The notes under the pieces are model-generated. The model had not been told where the DNA came from. It ran no database searches and saw only the letters and a program-made list of their open reading frames with translations. A program made the translations under genes and the position numbers. From positions 124,001 through 188,000 of the forward strand of contig NZ_CP031358.1 of NCBI RefSeq assembly GCF_003355455.1: a stretch of DNA of 64,000 nucleotides, given 5' to 3'. Below are positions 1 through 8,276 of this stretch, one piece after another. The stretch comes from Erythrobacter aureus (lineage in GTDB: Bacteria > Pseudomonadota > Alphaproteobacteria > Sphingomonadales > Sphingomonadaceae). Every line of letters begins with the position of its first letter. The stretch's first letter is position 1.

Positions 1-258
1 TTAGCCGAGAGCGCGCTGTATCGCTTCCCGAGTTCGGGTGAGGAGGTGCGGCGTGGGCTCGCCCATTTTGACGAGGGCGAAGTCCTTGCCGATTTCGAAG
101 GCGCGGTAGAAGTCAGTGCCTCTGGCTTCGGGATTGCCGCAGGCATGGCCAGCCGCGGTGCAGCGGGTCTGGGCTTCGAAGCCTTCGTCGAAGCTCTGCC
201 GGTTGTCGGCAACGCAGCGGGCGTAGCCTCCGGGGACTTGGTCGAGATGAAGGTGCAT
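1..258 (-). CDS. Hypothetical protein, 85 aa
   Basis: I do not recognise a family. The frame is complete: a TAA stop sits at the very edge of the window and the ATG at 258 follows an AGGGA Shine-Dalgarno (SD) sequence. The protein is soluble and polar, with three cysteines in its first half and two histidine-containing stretches, but no clear metal-binding pattern. It is the last visible gene of the run that begins with the membrane peptide at 277-399. No function is proposed. Confidence 0.6.
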   Translation of the reverse strand: MHLHLDQVPGGYARCVADNRQSFDEGFEAQTRCTAAGHACGNPEARGTDFYRAFEIGKDFALVKMGEPTPHLLTRTREAIQRALG

Positions 259-276
259 GGGTTATCCCTGTGCGGC

Positions 277-399
277 TCAGCCGATGAGGCCGTTGGATTT
301 CGCGATAGCGTAACCGATGAGGCCGAGCACCATGGCGGCGAAGCCTACGTAAACGAGGGTGATGTCGTTGTCGGTCGGCGCGGAGTCGTGATCGTACAT
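277..399 (-). CDS. Small single-span membrane protein, 40 aa
   Basis: A short polar, acidic N-terminus (MYDHDSAPTDND) is followed by one hydrophobic helix (about residues 13-33) and a short polar tail. An inner-membrane peptide with its acidic end outside is likely. The start is the ATG at 399; an in-frame ATG at 405 lies too close to the SD. It has its own leader of the recurring SD-sequestering type, so it is probably a separately controlled phage membrane peptide. Function unknown. Confidence 0.65.
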   Translation of the reverse strand: MYDHDSAPTDNDITLVYVGFAAMVLGLIGYAIAKSNGLIG

Positions 400-450
400 T
401 TTCATTCCCTCTAAAGCTTCAATTCGGCTCAGCCGAGATTGAGGGGGTGT
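400..450 (-). promoter_or_regulatory. SD-sequestering leader hairpin (copy 1)
   Basis: Read on the minus strand, a CCCCCTC strand precedes a CAAT...ATTG hairpin with a CGGCTgAGCCG core (420-441), then the SD GAGGGAATG of the 277-399 gene. CCCTC can pair with GAGGG and enclose the inner hairpin. The same layout with different, compensating bases occurs before nine other genes in the window. Confidence 0.6.
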
Positions 451-495
451 ACCGGTTGGCGCGTGAGCGTCCAGCCGGCAAATCGAATGCCATAG

Positions 496-527
496 AAAAA
501 GCGGAGCCGCAGGGGAGGCGGCTCCGC
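496..527 (-). terminator. Intrinsic terminator after 551-928
   Basis: A perfect 10-bp stem, GCGGAGCCGC with GCGGCTCCGC and a 7-nt loop, is followed on the minus strand by TTTTT. It lies 23 bases beyond the stop of the 551-928 gene. Confidence 0.85.
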
Positions 528-550
528 TTCTCGGGGATGGACTGAGAGGC

Positions 551-928
551 TTACTGCTCTTCGTTGCTGTAGCGAGCGACAAGTTCGCCGAGCTTGTAGA
601 GGCGGACGTCGACGGTGAGCAGCTGCTCGTTCATCAGGTTGAAGTCGATGTCGTTGAGCATCTTGTTGAACTCGTCTTCCTTGACGAGGCTGTAGGCGGC
701 TTCGTTCTCGCGGAGTTCGTTCAGCATCTCATCGCCGAGGCCGGAGAGGCTGGCCCAGCGCGAGCCGCCTCCATTGTTGTAGGCGCGCACGAGTATGATG
801 CGATAACCCTGCGAGTCGAGGTTCTCGTTGTCGCTGACCATGGCAGCCATGTGCTCCATGCTGCAGGGAGCGGCGACTTCGTCGATGCTGAGCGGGCGGA
901 GGCTGAGAGCGCTGAGTGCGGTGTTCAT
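551..928 (-). CDS. Hypothetical protein, 125 aa
   Basis: No family is recognised. The protein is soluble, acidic and rich in Leu and Asn, and is predicted to be mainly helical. The start is the ATG at 928 (MNTALSALSL); an upstream in-frame ATG at 937 abuts the SD. It is monocistronic: leader copy 2 lies upstream and a strong terminator at 496-527 follows. This one-gene-one-terminator layout is shared by several of the orphan genes in the first 12 kb. Confidence 0.65.
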   Translation of the reverse strand: MNTALSALSLRPLSIDEVAAPCSMEHMAAMVSDNENLDSQGYRIILVRAYNNGGGSRWASLSGLGDEMLNELRENEAAYSLVKEDEFNKMLNDIDFNLMNEQLLTVDVRLYKLGELVARYSNEEQ

Positions 929-934
929 CTTTTT

Positions 935-984
935 CATTCCCTCTATTGGTTTCAATTCGGCTCAGCCGACATTGAGGGGGAAGA
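935..984 (-). promoter_or_regulatory. SD-sequestering leader hairpin (copy 2)
   Basis: The palindrome CAATTCGGCTCAGCCGACATTG shape occupies 953-974. On the minus strand CTTCCCCCTC upstream of it can pair with the SD GAGGGAA downstream. A further GC hairpin (GGCTGG..CCAGCC) follows the 1022 gene side at about 985-1015. Confidence 0.6.
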
Positions 985-1021
985 CCGGCTGGCGCCCTGA
1001 GGCGTCCAGCCGGAAGATGAA

Positions 1022-2308
1022 TTAGGCGGCCTGCTTCTCAAGCAGACACCAGAGGTGGAGGTCTTGGGGCAGGTTGAGGGCTTCGCGATCGGCGAGATCG
1101 TCGAAGTTCTCTCCGCCGTGGATCTGCCACTGGCCCGGCTCGACTTCGAGGTGGACGATGTTGGCCGCGTAGCAGGCGTCGTGATGGGCCTGATGGTCTG
1201 AAGGGTCGGGCAGCGTGTCCGCCTTGGCGAGATAGCTGTCCAGCTCGGCAGCGGCGTCTTCAGCGCCGCCAGCCGTCATGCGAGCAAGGACGCTCTCGCG
1301 GTCGAAGGCCATGAAGCGCCACACATCGCAGGAGAAGGAGCCGACGACTTCCCAGCCGGGGACGGCGAGGTCGCCATCGTCGTCCTGATGCTCTTCGCTG
1401 AAGCGCTCGGTGATGAGCAGGCGGCCAGCCGCATCGCGCAGGATGGCGACGGAAGTGTTGTCGGTCTGGGTGAAGGCGATCTGGTGCTCACTGGCATGAG
1501 CAGCGACGAGGTTGTTGCGGCCGAGGGCATTGCCGAGGCTGAGCTCGCCGTATTCGCGGTTCGCATCGAACGAGGTTCCCTCGTCGAAGGATTTGAGACG
1601 GAGGATGTCGGTGAGGAGCATCTTGCCAGTGGGCATGTCGAAGCTGGCGGTGACAACGCCCATGGGAGCGATGTCTTCGACGAGCACGGGCTTGTAGTCG
1701 TCGTCGCGCTTGGTGAGCATGGCTTTCCAAGCCACGAAGTTCAGTTCGCAGCGGTCGCCCGAGATGCGGTCGTTGGCTTCGATGCGCCAATCGTTGAGCG
1801 GGCCTTCTTCGGAGAAGCTGGTCCCGGTGTCGTAGGTACGGCAGATGCGCTCGTATGCGGTGCGGATGGCATCGCCGCTCGGCGGCTGGTGCGAGCCGGG
1901 GATATGGTCCTCGGACTTGCGGCGTGCCCAGCGATCTTGGTCCATGCGGACAAAGATGGCGGACCAGACGTTTTCGAGGGCTTCGAGGAGCCAATCGAAG
2001 GTACGAGGGATCTGGCCATCGGTGACGAAGGTATTCCATGCCTCAGCGATGGGAATGTCGCGGCCGCCGAGACCGGAAGCTGCGCCAAGGGCGCCAGCCG
2101 TGCGGAGGTCTTCGAGATGCCCCGTGAGGGCGGCCTTGAGCTTGACCTTGTGGTCAGCGAGGCGCGCGCGGTCGGCTTTGTCGGCTTCAGCTGCAGCGTT
2201 ATAGCGTTCGAGGTCATCAGCAACGCGGTCGAAGTCGCCCGTGCGCCACCATGCGGCGTCGGCGATCGCAGTGAAGTCGATGAGCGAGTAGTGGTCGGCG
2301 AAGGCCAT
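1022..2308 (-). CDS. Large hypothetical protein, 428 aa
   Basis: This is one of the longest orphan proteins in the window, acidic and soluble, with no signal peptide or membrane segment. The N-terminal third is helical and rich in Ala, Asp and Arg. The middle (about residues 180-330) alternates short beta-type stretches with charged turns, and the C-terminal part has several His, Trp and Cys residues without a recognisable metal motif. The start at 2308 (MAFADHYSLI) follows the SD AAGGGGAATG in leader copy 3. Function unknown. Confidence 0.65.
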   Translation of the reverse strand: MAFADHYSLIDFTAIADAAWWRTGDFDRVADDLERYNAAAEADKADRARLADHKVKLKAALTGHLEDLRTAGALGAASGLGGRDIPIAEAWNTFVTDGQIPRTFDWLLEALENVWSAIFVRMDQDRWARRKSEDHIPGSHQPPSGDAIRTAYERICRTYDTGTSFSEEGPLNDWRIEANDRISGDRCELNFVAWKAMLTKRDDDYKPVLVEDIAPMGVVTASFDMPTGKMLLTDILRLKSFDEGTSFDANREYGELSLGNALGRNNLVAAHASEHQIAFTQTDNTSVAILRDAAGRLLITERFSEEHQDDDGDLAVPGWEVVGSFSCDVWRFMAFDRESVLARMTAGGAEDAAAELDSYLAKADTLPDPSDHQAHHDACYAANIVHLEVEPGQWQIHGGENFDDLADREALNLPQDLHLWCLLEKQAA

Positions 2309-2311
2309 TTT

Positions 2312-2360
2312 CATTCCCCTTGAACGTATCAATTCGGCCCAGCCGACATTGAGGGGGAAG
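2312..2360 (-). promoter_or_regulatory. SD-sequestering leader hairpin (copy 3)
   Basis: The inner hairpin spans 2330-2351 and has a TCGGC/GCCGA core. Upstream on the minus strand, CTTCCCC can pair with the SD GGGGAA. Compared with copy 2 the SD has changed to AAGGGG, yet pairing is kept. Confidence 0.6.
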
Positions 2361-2398
2361 ACCGGCTGGCGCCCTGGGCGTCCAGCCGGCAGGGGATA

Positions 2399-2812
2399 TC
2401 AGGCGTCAGCCAGCGCGATGACGTTGGCGACATACTCAGCGTCGATTTCCGCGCTCTCCCATTCATGGGTGGCGGTGGAGCCGTCGGGGAGGGTGATGAT
2501 GTCATCCTCCTCGGCGCAGTCCGTGTCCTTGTCGATGACGAGGACATCGAGCGGGAAGCTTGCGGCAACCTGGTTGACGCAACCGGCATCGACAGTGACG
2601 ACCACGGGCGGCACGTCGACCTTGTGCTCCGAGATATGGAAGCTCGACATGACTTCGTCATCGAGCAGCTCTTCGAGCTCTTCGTCATCGATGCCCTCGG
2701 GGATCTCGACTTCGTTGTCGGAAGCGAGGCGTTCGAGCGCGATGCGACGGCTGGCATGAATGGTCGTGGTGACCTGTTCCGGATTGAGGCAAACGAGAGT
2801 GACGATGTTCAT
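2399..2812 (-). CDS. Hypothetical protein sharing an N-terminal domain with 55090-56022, 137 aa
   Basis: The first 70 residues align well with the start of the 310-residue protein at 55090-56022: both begin M-x-x-x-TL followed by a PE motif, then H-x-S-x-R-x-A-L-E, a run of Asp/Glu around DDEELEELL, and a short beta region. This one is therefore a short, stand-alone version of that domain. It is strongly acidic, which is common among phage proteins that bind host proteins or mimic DNA; that is only a suggestion. The SD is GGAGCAC. Confidence 0.6.
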   Translation of the reverse strand: MNIVTLVCLNPEQVTTTIHASRRIALERLASDNEVEIPEGIDDEELEELLDDEVMSSFHISEHKVDVPPVVVTVDAGCVNQVAASFPLDVLVIDKDTDCAEEDDIITLPDGSTATHEWESAEIDAEYVANVIALADA

Positions 2813-2867
2813 GGGCAGGTGCTCCAGAGAGAAGGGATGAGACAGGGGCCGCCGGGCGGCCAGCCGG

Positions 2868-2999
2868 TTAGGGCATCCAAAGGGTGGAATGATGGAAGTC
2901 GGAGCGCCAGACGCGGATCCACGCGATGTAGAAGTCGCGGGTTCCGGTGCCGTTGTCGCGCCAGACCTCGGAGAGGCCGAGGAATTTACGACGAGGCAT
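2868..2999 (-). CDS. Possible small basic protein, 43 aa
   Basis: The frame encodes an Arg/Trp-rich peptide starting MPRRKFLGLSEVW and ending STLWMP. It overlaps the 3' end of the 2986-3462 gene by 14 bases, in keeping with tight packing here, and a second ATG immediately upstream (3002) is equally possible. No convincing SD is visible, so this may be an accidental frame. Confidence 0.4.
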   Translation of the reverse strand: MPRRKFLGLSEVWRDNGTGTRDFYIAWIRVWRSDFHHSTLWMP

Positions 3000-3462
3000 C
3001 ATCGCTGGGCTCGCGCTTGGGCAGGTTGAGCGATTTGAGGAAGTCGGTGAGCTTGACGCCCGTGGCTTCGTCACTGGTGAGGCCCCAGATGTAAGAGCCC
3101 TCGGCATCGTAGGCCCCGAAGGTCCATTCGCGCTCGTAGATGTCGAGACCGGCATCGCCGTCGGTGATGAGATAGTGCGGGCCATTGGGCTCGATCTCCC
3201 AGAGGACAGCCATGCAGCCGCCGCCGGTGTGGTGGCGCTCCCAGCCGCTCTGGCAGAGGGAAGGCAGGAGAAGCTCGCCGAGCTCGACCTTGTCGATGTC
3301 CATGACCTCGTAATACGGGTCGGTGGAGACGCCTTCCCACTTGTTCTTGGAGCTGACGTTCTCACGCGCTTCCTTCATGGCCTGCACCTCGTCTTCGGCC
3401 CAAACCGAGACGGTGGTCTCTTCGGCGACTTCGCGGCGGACGCGGACGTCATACTTGTTCAC
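2986..3462 (-). CDS. Hypothetical protein, GTG start, 158 aa
   Basis: The GTG start overlaps the TGA stop of the upstream gene (GTGA), with the SD GGGAG seven bases before it. The N-terminal 35 residues (YDVRVRREVAEETTVSVWAE followed by a DEVQAMKEA stretch) match a short beta-beta-alpha module that also recurs in the 4291 and 55090 proteins. A middle section rich in Gly, Trp and Tyr follows, then a C-terminus with KLTDFLKSLNLPKRE. Function unknown. Confidence 0.6.
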   Translation of the reverse strand: MNKYDVRVRREVAEETTVSVWAEDEVQAMKEARENVSSKNKWEGVSTDPYYEVMDIDKVELGELLLPSLCQSGWERHHTGGGCMAVLWEIEPNGPHYLITDGDAGLDIYEREWTFGAYDAEGSYIWGLTSDEATGVKLTDFLKSLNLPKREPSDDASS

Positions 3463-3947
3463 TGTGCGTCTCCCTTGGGGGCCGGGGCATCCATGTGGCG
3501 GTCGTCCTCGCTGCTGGCGAGTTCTTCCATGGCGTTCCAGCGCAAGAGGAACTGCGAGAGGACGCGGCGCTGGTGCGGAAGGATGCTCGGTTCGTGGAGA
3601 AGGTCCTCCACGGAGTATTCCGGCAGGCTCTCGGATTCGAGGAAGGCGTCGTATTCGACCTTCAGGCTTTCGTCGGTATCGTCCTCGAACTCCATGCCGC
3701 CGCCAGCCGCGATGTCCTTCAGAGCGATAAGGGCTTCGGTGAAAGTCGGATACGAGTTCTCGACGTTGCCGTCGATGACGTAGAACTCGGTGCGGCCGTT
3801 CTTCAGCTCCCAGACTTCGATGACGTAGCCCTGCTCGTAGATGTCGCGGTTCGGATCCCATGCTTCGGCATCGAACAGGTAGTAGGCAACGGTTTTGCCT
3901 TGGCCGTTCGGGTGCTGGTAGTTCTCAGGGCAGATGAGGAAGAACAT
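3459..3947 (-). CDS. Hypothetical protein, 162 aa
   Basis: This soluble acidic protein starts MFFLICPENYQHPNG, with the SD AAAGGAT ten bases upstream of the ATG at 3947. The first half looks like a beta sheet with aromatic residues (VAYYLFDAEAW, GYVIEVWEL, TEFYVIDGN); the second half is helical. Its stop codon overlaps the GTG of the next gene, so the two are translationally coupled. Two GC hairpins lie between it and the gene at 4052. No family recognised. Confidence 0.6.
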   Translation of the reverse strand: MFFLICPENYQHPNGQGKTVAYYLFDAEAWDPNRDIYEQGYVIEVWELKNGRTEFYVIDGNVENSYPTFTEALIALKDIAAGGGMEFEDDTDESLKVEYDAFLESESLPEYSVEDLLHEPSILPHQRRVLSQFLLRWNAMEELASSEDDRHMDAPAPKGDAQ

Positions 3948-4051
3948 GGATGCGATCCTTTCGACTGGTGTCGGAGGGTTGAGCACGGCTGGCGCGAATG
4001 CGCCAGGCGGAAGGGGCGAGGACCAGCCGCGCAGGGCGGCTGGCAGGGGCC

Positions 4052-4294
4052 TTACTTGTTCAGCCCGGCGGCGCGCTCGATCGAGGCAGCCGGATTGGCG
4101 GATGAAGCGAGGTCGGCATAGGCGACATGGGCGAGTTCCACATCACCGTCCCAGACCGTCACAGCATCGGCTCCGAGGTTGGCCGAGTAGAGCCGGTTCG
4201 TGCCGGGGAAGGATATCCGGCGGGCGAACTGGTTATCGGTCTTCTGGAGCCAGCCGTTGCCGGATAGCGATGCTGCGACGGCCTCGCGGGTCAT
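4052..4294 (-). CDS. Hypothetical protein, 80 aa
   Basis: The ATG at 4294 overlaps the TGA of the upstream gene (ATGA), which decides the start. The protein begins MTREAVAASLSGNGW and has a compact mixed alpha/beta look with a central VTVWDGDVELAHV strand pair. It is probably co-translated with the 4291-4965 gene. Function unknown. Confidence 0.6.
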   Translation of the reverse strand: MTREAVAASLSGNGWLQKTDNQFARRISFPGTNRLYSANLGADAVTVWDGDVELAHVAYADLASSANPAASIERAAGLNK

Positions 4295-4965
4295 TCGACG
4301 AGCTCGGCGCCGTTGGTGTAGTGCTCCTTGCTCGCGTTGGGGGTGCAGTCCTGCTCCCACTTGTGGTCGCCCTGATGGCTGAGCTGGATGGCCTTCTCCT
4401 CGGCCTCGTCTTCGTCGATCGCGTCGACTTCGAGGGTGATGGACTCGGTCGTGTCACGCGTGACGATGACGGAATAGCGCGCAGTGCTCAGGCCGTCGTC
4501 TTCGTCGGCGGCAGCGGGGAACGAGATGTTGATCTCGGAAAGAGCGTCATCGATGACCTTGAAGGCCTGAGCGAGGTCCTCAGTGTAGATGGGGAGCGAA
4601 GGGGAATCGAAGGGAAGGTCGGACATCGGGTCCATCGTAACCCGATAATTCTCGGCTTCGGACGAGGATGCGACGACCGGCTCCGTCCCGAGGAATTTGA
4701 TCGGGTCGATTTCGAAGCCGCGATAGGAGATGGTGTACGGGCTTTGGGTTTCAGCTTTCTTGGCTGCGACCGCCTCGTCAATCGCCTCGACAGCTTCGTC
4801 GAAGGTGTCGATCTGGGCGTCGAGACGCGGGGTGTCTTCACCCGGCGGGTAGATTTCGAAGCCAGTTGCCTGGGCCGTAGGAACAGGCACCCAGTCATCG
4901 TCGCGAAAGTCGACGGGGACGACGGTGTAGCCGCGATGGACAATGGCGTGTTCGCTTTTGATCAT
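4291..4965 (-). CDS. Acidic hypothetical protein with repeated beta-alpha modules, 224 aa
   Basis: The protein appears to consist of three copies of a short module: a Tyr-containing strand pair followed by a helix rich in Asp, Glu and Ala. Examples are RGYTVVPVDFR with AVEAIDEAVAAKK, YRGFEIDPIKF with QAFKVIDDAL, and RYSVIVTRDTTESI with DEDEAEEKAIQLS. The last resembles a module in the 2986 and 55090 proteins. The start at 4965 follows the SD GAGGAAG. No function assigned. Confidence 0.6.
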   Translation of the reverse strand: MIKSEHAIVHRGYTVVPVDFRDDDWVPVPTAQATGFEIYPPGEDTPRLDAQIDTFDEAVEAIDEAVAAKKAETQSPYTISYRGFEIDPIKFLGTEPVVASSSEAENYRVTMDPMSDLPFDSPSLPIYTEDLAQAFKVIDDALSEINISFPAAADEDDGLSTARYSVIVTRDTTESITLEVDAIDEDEAEEKAIQLSHQGDHKWEQDCTPNASKEHYTNGAELVE

Positions 4966-5019
4966 TTTCATTCTTCCTCTGGGTTCATGCCAGAAGGCGT
5001 CATGTGACGCCGGCGTTGG

Positions 5020-5355
5020 TCAGGCAGGATCGCCGTAAGGTTCACCGCAGCGGTCGCACTCGGTATCGGCGGGGAGCTTGTCGGTCTCGTCGATCCACGA
5101 GTGCAGCCCTGCCTCGCAATCAGGGTTGGCGGGGAGCCGGGTAGGCTCCTCGACGCCGTGGACAGCCGTGATGCGGCCGCCGCGGAAGGGGAAGTCCATG
5201 CTTACCATGACGCAGGGACGGCTGCGGGTGGTAGCGGGACGCTCGGCAACCGGCTGGCCGCCAACGAAAGCGACAGCGAGGGCGTGCTTGTAGCTGTCGG
5301 CCTTAGCCTCTGCGGCAGTCAGGCTCAGTCCAATGAGGTCGGTCCAATCGGCCAT
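5020..5355 (-). CDS. Hypothetical protein with C-terminal zinc-ribbon-like pair, 111 aa
   Basis: The N-terminus (MADWTDLIGLSLTAAEAKA) is helical. The C-terminus contains CEAGLHSW and, 15 residues later, CDRCGEPYGD: a C-x6-H...C-x2-C pattern that could bind zinc. The start is decided by the SD AAGGAT before the ATG at 5355; the longer reading upstream has out-of-character composition. It may be a small nucleic-acid- or protein-binding factor, but that is inference. Confidence 0.55.
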   Translation of the reverse strand: MADWTDLIGLSLTAAEAKADSYKHALAVAFVGGQPVAERPATTRSRPCVMVSMDFPFRGGRITAVHGVEEPTRLPANPDCEAGLHSWIDETDKLPADTECDRCGEPYGDPA

Positions 5356-5395
5356 GTGCGATATCCTTCGGATGGAGAGATAGGGGAGAGGAGGC

Positions 5396-5671
5396 TCAGG
5401 CCGCCTTGATGAGGGGCTGGTGTTGAGGAGTGGGGACGACGTAGGCCATCTCGTCGATGTCATCGCGCACGATGATGCCTTGGATGTCATCACGGTCCTC
5501 GCGAGGCGGTTCATCGGTGATCTCGATGACGAGGTCGCCTTCGACCATTCGAGGGAGAATGATGGTCGAGATGATGTCAGCTTCCGATGCAGCGACTTCC
5601 GGGTCGAGGCCCTTCTCGATGAGCGTGTTGCACAGGAGACGTTCGAATTCTTTGCTGTCGGTAGCGATCAT
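5396..5671 (-). CDS. Hypothetical protein, 91 aa
   Basis: This small acidic soluble protein (MIATDSKEFERLL...) starts 14 bases after the stop of the RNA repair gene 5686-8229, with the SD GAGGAAAAGG. It is therefore the next gene in that transcript. It has a helical N-terminal half and an Asp-rich C-terminal half (DEPPREDRDDIQG). No family recognised; a role linked to the repair enzyme is possible only from position. Confidence 0.6.
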   Translation of the reverse strand: MIATDSKEFERLLCNTLIEKGLDPEVAASEADIISTIILPRMVEGDLVIEITDEPPREDRDDIQGIIVRDDIDEMAYVVPTPQHQPLIKAA

Positions 5672-5685
5672 CGCCTTTTCCTCTC

Positions 5686-8229
5686 TCAACGGGCTTCGTA
5701 GCCAACCATCTCATGATAGTCAGATCTGGCTTCGAGGGCTTTCCGCAGGTGAGGCTCGGCAAGCCCCCGTTTGAGCAGGCGGTCGACGCTGTCGGCCGAC
5801 GCAGTGCCCGCGCGGACTTGTCCGAGCAGGGCATCGTATCCCTGCATGAAGCCGGTGATTTCCTTCTCCTGAGAGGAGGCAATCCGGGCGGCGCGCTTTT
5901 CGGCTTCGAGAGCCTCGCGATCGACGACGAGAAGCTCATCCGGCGTTTCGAGGAAACGCCGGCGCAGTTCGATGATGGGCAGGTCGGTGATTTCATCGGC
6001 CTGTTTCTCGACCCATGCCATGAAGTCCTCGAGCTCGGCTGGGGTGCGGAGATTGATCTCCTCATCCCGGCGACGCTGGAGCGCCAGCCGCTCAACGAGA
6101 CGTCGGGCATGCTTCCAGTGGTCGTACCAGCCGGACTTCACTTTGACGTGGCGGCCGTCGGCATCCTCGATGACGACGCCTTCGATTTCGCGCTTGTAGA
6201 GCGCGCTCGAAGGATCGCGCAGCTTCGCGACCTGGGCGCGAAGAGCCTGCTCGTTGGGCAGGGTAGCGATGATGTCGCGGTGCTCGACTTCGATGTATTT
6301 GGCCAGCTGGACTAGGCGCTTGTAATCGAGTTTCTCGAATTCCTCGGCATTGTGGACGAAGTCGAGCAGGACGAGACGCTCCTCGTCGTATTCGACGATG
6401 TGCGGGTCTTCCGTCGGCGAGATGACTTCGAATGTCGCAGTGCCGTTGAGATCGCGCACAGCGCGAGCCAGGCGCTCGATGCCGCCCGGGCCAAGCACAC
6501 GGGTGGCAATCTGCTCGAACAGAGCAGCGAAGTCATTGTCCATCGAGCCCTTGGAGGAGAACACCAGTTCGCCGAGGGAATGGTCCCACGAGGCGAGGCC
6601 AAGGTATCCGTTCTCCTTCAGGCTCATCGCCATCGGGAATGACCAGTTCGCGCAGATGAAGTCGAGTTCGGTCTCTGGCCGCTCTCCGAGATTGAAGAAC
6701 TTCTCGAAGGAGCGGGCCACGATGCGGCGCGAACGGTTATCGATGAACAGGCCGCGGGCCTTGTTCGTGATGCCGTCCCAGTGCTGGCCGTAGAAAGCCG
6801 ATTTGCCGAAGGCGATCGTATCGATGTGCGGGCGCGATTCCTGCGTGCGGATGTTGACGTGCTCATGCGCGTCATAGGCCGCCAGAGCCTCAGCAGAGAG
6901 GAAGCCATCCTTGGCGTAGCGGTCCTGCCATGCAGGAATGGGCATCTTGCGGGAGAAGGGCTTGCGGTTCTCCTCGGCATCAATGTCGCGCCATTCGCGG
7001 GGCGAGCGGAAGATCGTGTTACGAGCTTCCATCGTCTCCCAGCCGTAGCGGGTCTTCACAGCGAAGCGGACATGGCCGCCGAATTCGGCCTGCCCTTCGA
7101 GGTTGAAGGAATACTCGTTGACGCGCGGCGGGTGCATCTTGCGGTTCCGGTGGCCGTGAACCTGCCGCCATTGGCGGCCCTGCGTCGCGGCCCACTCGGC
7201 GAAGTCGGCGTCAACGTCGGCGCCGAAGCCGCCTGCACCGTGCATGGCCTGATAGCCAGGCACGAGGGTCAGGTTGTCCGGCACGGCTGGCAGGCCAGCG
7301 TGGGTGACGATGACGAGCTGCCCCATGTGGGTGTAGAGGAAGTATTCGCTCATCCCAGCAAGGAAGGCGCGTATATCCGCGTTCTGCGGATTGGTCTTCA
7401 CCAGGTCGTAGAGCGTGCGGTTCTCGAACTCACGGCTCACGATGTCGCGGCCTTCGATGAAATCGGCGAGGTGGCGCTCGTGATTGCCCTCGATCCAGAC
7501 GACGTTCTTGCCGAGGCGCGGGTTCACCTGTTCGATGATCCAGTCGAGCACAGCGCCGTTTTCGAGGCCGCGGTCCAGCGCGTCGCCGACGAAGATGTAG
7601 AAGGTGTCGTCACGCAGCTGGTAATCGAGAGGCGAGCTTTTGCAGAAGGCGGCGGAGAAGACGCCCTGCAGGTCGCCGATGTGAACGATGCGTTCGTACT
7701 CATCGAGATTGACGACTTCGGCACGGATCCACTTCTGGACTTCGTCCATGGAATGGCAGTGGGTGAAGTGGGCCGAGATGCGAGCATCGTCCTTGGGATG
7801 CGGCTGGTAGCTGGCGAGCATGCGGCGCATGGACTTCTCGGGCACGCGCTCATGCGCATCGCGCAGAGCGTTGCGGGCGAAGAGGGTGTCTTCATTCATG
7901 CCGTAGAAGTCGACGATAGCGATTTCGTAGCCAGCCGCCGCGGCGCGATCGATGATGGCTTCATAGAGTTCGGGATTGGCGAAGGTCGCGTCCATCGCGA
8001 TGAACTCGCTGCGCGAGATGCGGTATTCGAGCGAGGACTGGACGACACCCCAGATCTGATGGGCGTTTTCCTGATCGATGACGAGCTGGCCCTTGTGGTT
8101 GAGCACACGGCCGCGATGCGCTTCGCGCATTACATCGGCGGAAAGGCGGTGGCCCTCTAGCTCGAGAGCCCGGACGAGGTGGGTCTTGCCCGAAGCCTGC
8201 GGCCCGCGGACGATAAGCATCTTGCGCAT
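5686..8229 (-). CDS. Trifunctional RNA repair enzyme: polynucleotide kinase - metallophosphatase - RNA ligase, 847 aa
   Basis: Three catalytic domains lie in the order of bacterial Pnkp. (1) A 5'-kinase, residues about 1-170, has the P-loop GPQASGKT at 9-16. (2) A calcineurin-type phosphatase, about 180-420, has GDLQG, GDALDRG, GNHER and THAGLP. (3) An ATP-dependent RNA ligase lies at about 450-690. Its order of motifs (ARGLFID, FEKFFNLGE, then the nucleotidyl-acceptor KENG, SSKGS, and a motif-V-like VKVKS) resembles T4 Rnl1 more than classical Pnkp ligase. A helical, charged tail of about 150 residues follows. Such enzymes heal 2',3'-cyclic-phosphate and 5'-OH ends and reseal RNA, for example tRNAs cut by host anticodon nucleases. 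No Hen1-like partner is visible. The start at 8229 is set by the SD GGGGAGA; a longer frame upstream is not plausible. Confidence 0.9.
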   Translation of the reverse strand: MRKMLIVRGPQASGKTHLVRALELEGHRLSADVMREAHRGRVLNHKGQLVIDQENAHQIWGVVQSSLEYRISRSEFIAMDATFANPELYEAIIDRAAAAGYEIAIVDFYGMNEDTLFARNALRDAHERVPEKSMRRMLASYQPHPKDDARISAHFTHCHSMDEVQKWIRAEVVNLDEYERIVHIGDLQGVFSAAFCKSSPLDYQLRDDTFYIFVGDALDRGLENGAVLDWIIEQVNPRLGKNVVWIEGNHERHLADFIEGRDIVSREFENRTLYDLVKTNPQNADIRAFLAGMSEYFLYTHMGQLVIVTHAGLPAVPDNLTLVPGYQAMHGAGGFGADVDADFAEWAATQGRQWRQVHGHRNRKMHPPRVNEYSFNLEGQAEFGGHVRFAVKTRYGWETMEARNTIFRSPREWRDIDAEENRKPFSRKMPIPAWQDRYAKDGFLSAEALAAYDAHEHVNIRTQESRPHIDTIAFGKSAFYGQHWDGITNKARGLFIDNRSRRIVARSFEKFFNLGERPETELDFICANWSFPMAMSLKENGYLGLASWDHSLGELVFSSKGSMDNDFAALFEQIATRVLGPGGIERLARAVRDLNGTATFEVISPTEDPHIVEYDEERLVLLDFVHNAEEFEKLDYKRLVQLAKYIEVEHRDIIATLPNEQALRAQVAKLRDPSSALYKREIEGVVIEDADGRHVKVKSGWYDHWKHARRLVERLALQRRRDEEINLRTPAELEDFMAWVEKQADEITDLPIIELRRRFLETPDELLVVDREALEAEKRAARIASSQEKEITGFMQGYDALLGQVRAGTASADSVDRLLKRGLAEPHLRKALEARSDYHEMVGYEAR

Positions 8230-8276
8230 TGCTGCGTCTCCCCTGTTTCGATTGTGGTGGTGCCCCGAAGCAGGGG

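Noticed and set aside
46..414. Plus-strand open frame of 122 codons over two minus-strand genes
   Set aside because: It is a shadow of the 1-258 and 277-399 genes, without an SD; such frames are expected at this GC content.
1388..2323. 311-codon plus-strand frame opposite the 428-residue gene
   Set aside because: It mirrors the codon pattern of the minus-strand gene, has no SD and no promoter, and gives a low-complexity Gly/Val/Glu-rich product.
6781..8160. 459-codon plus-strand frame opposite the RNA repair gene
   Set aside because: The minus strand encodes clear kinase and phosphatase motifs; the plus frame is a by-product.
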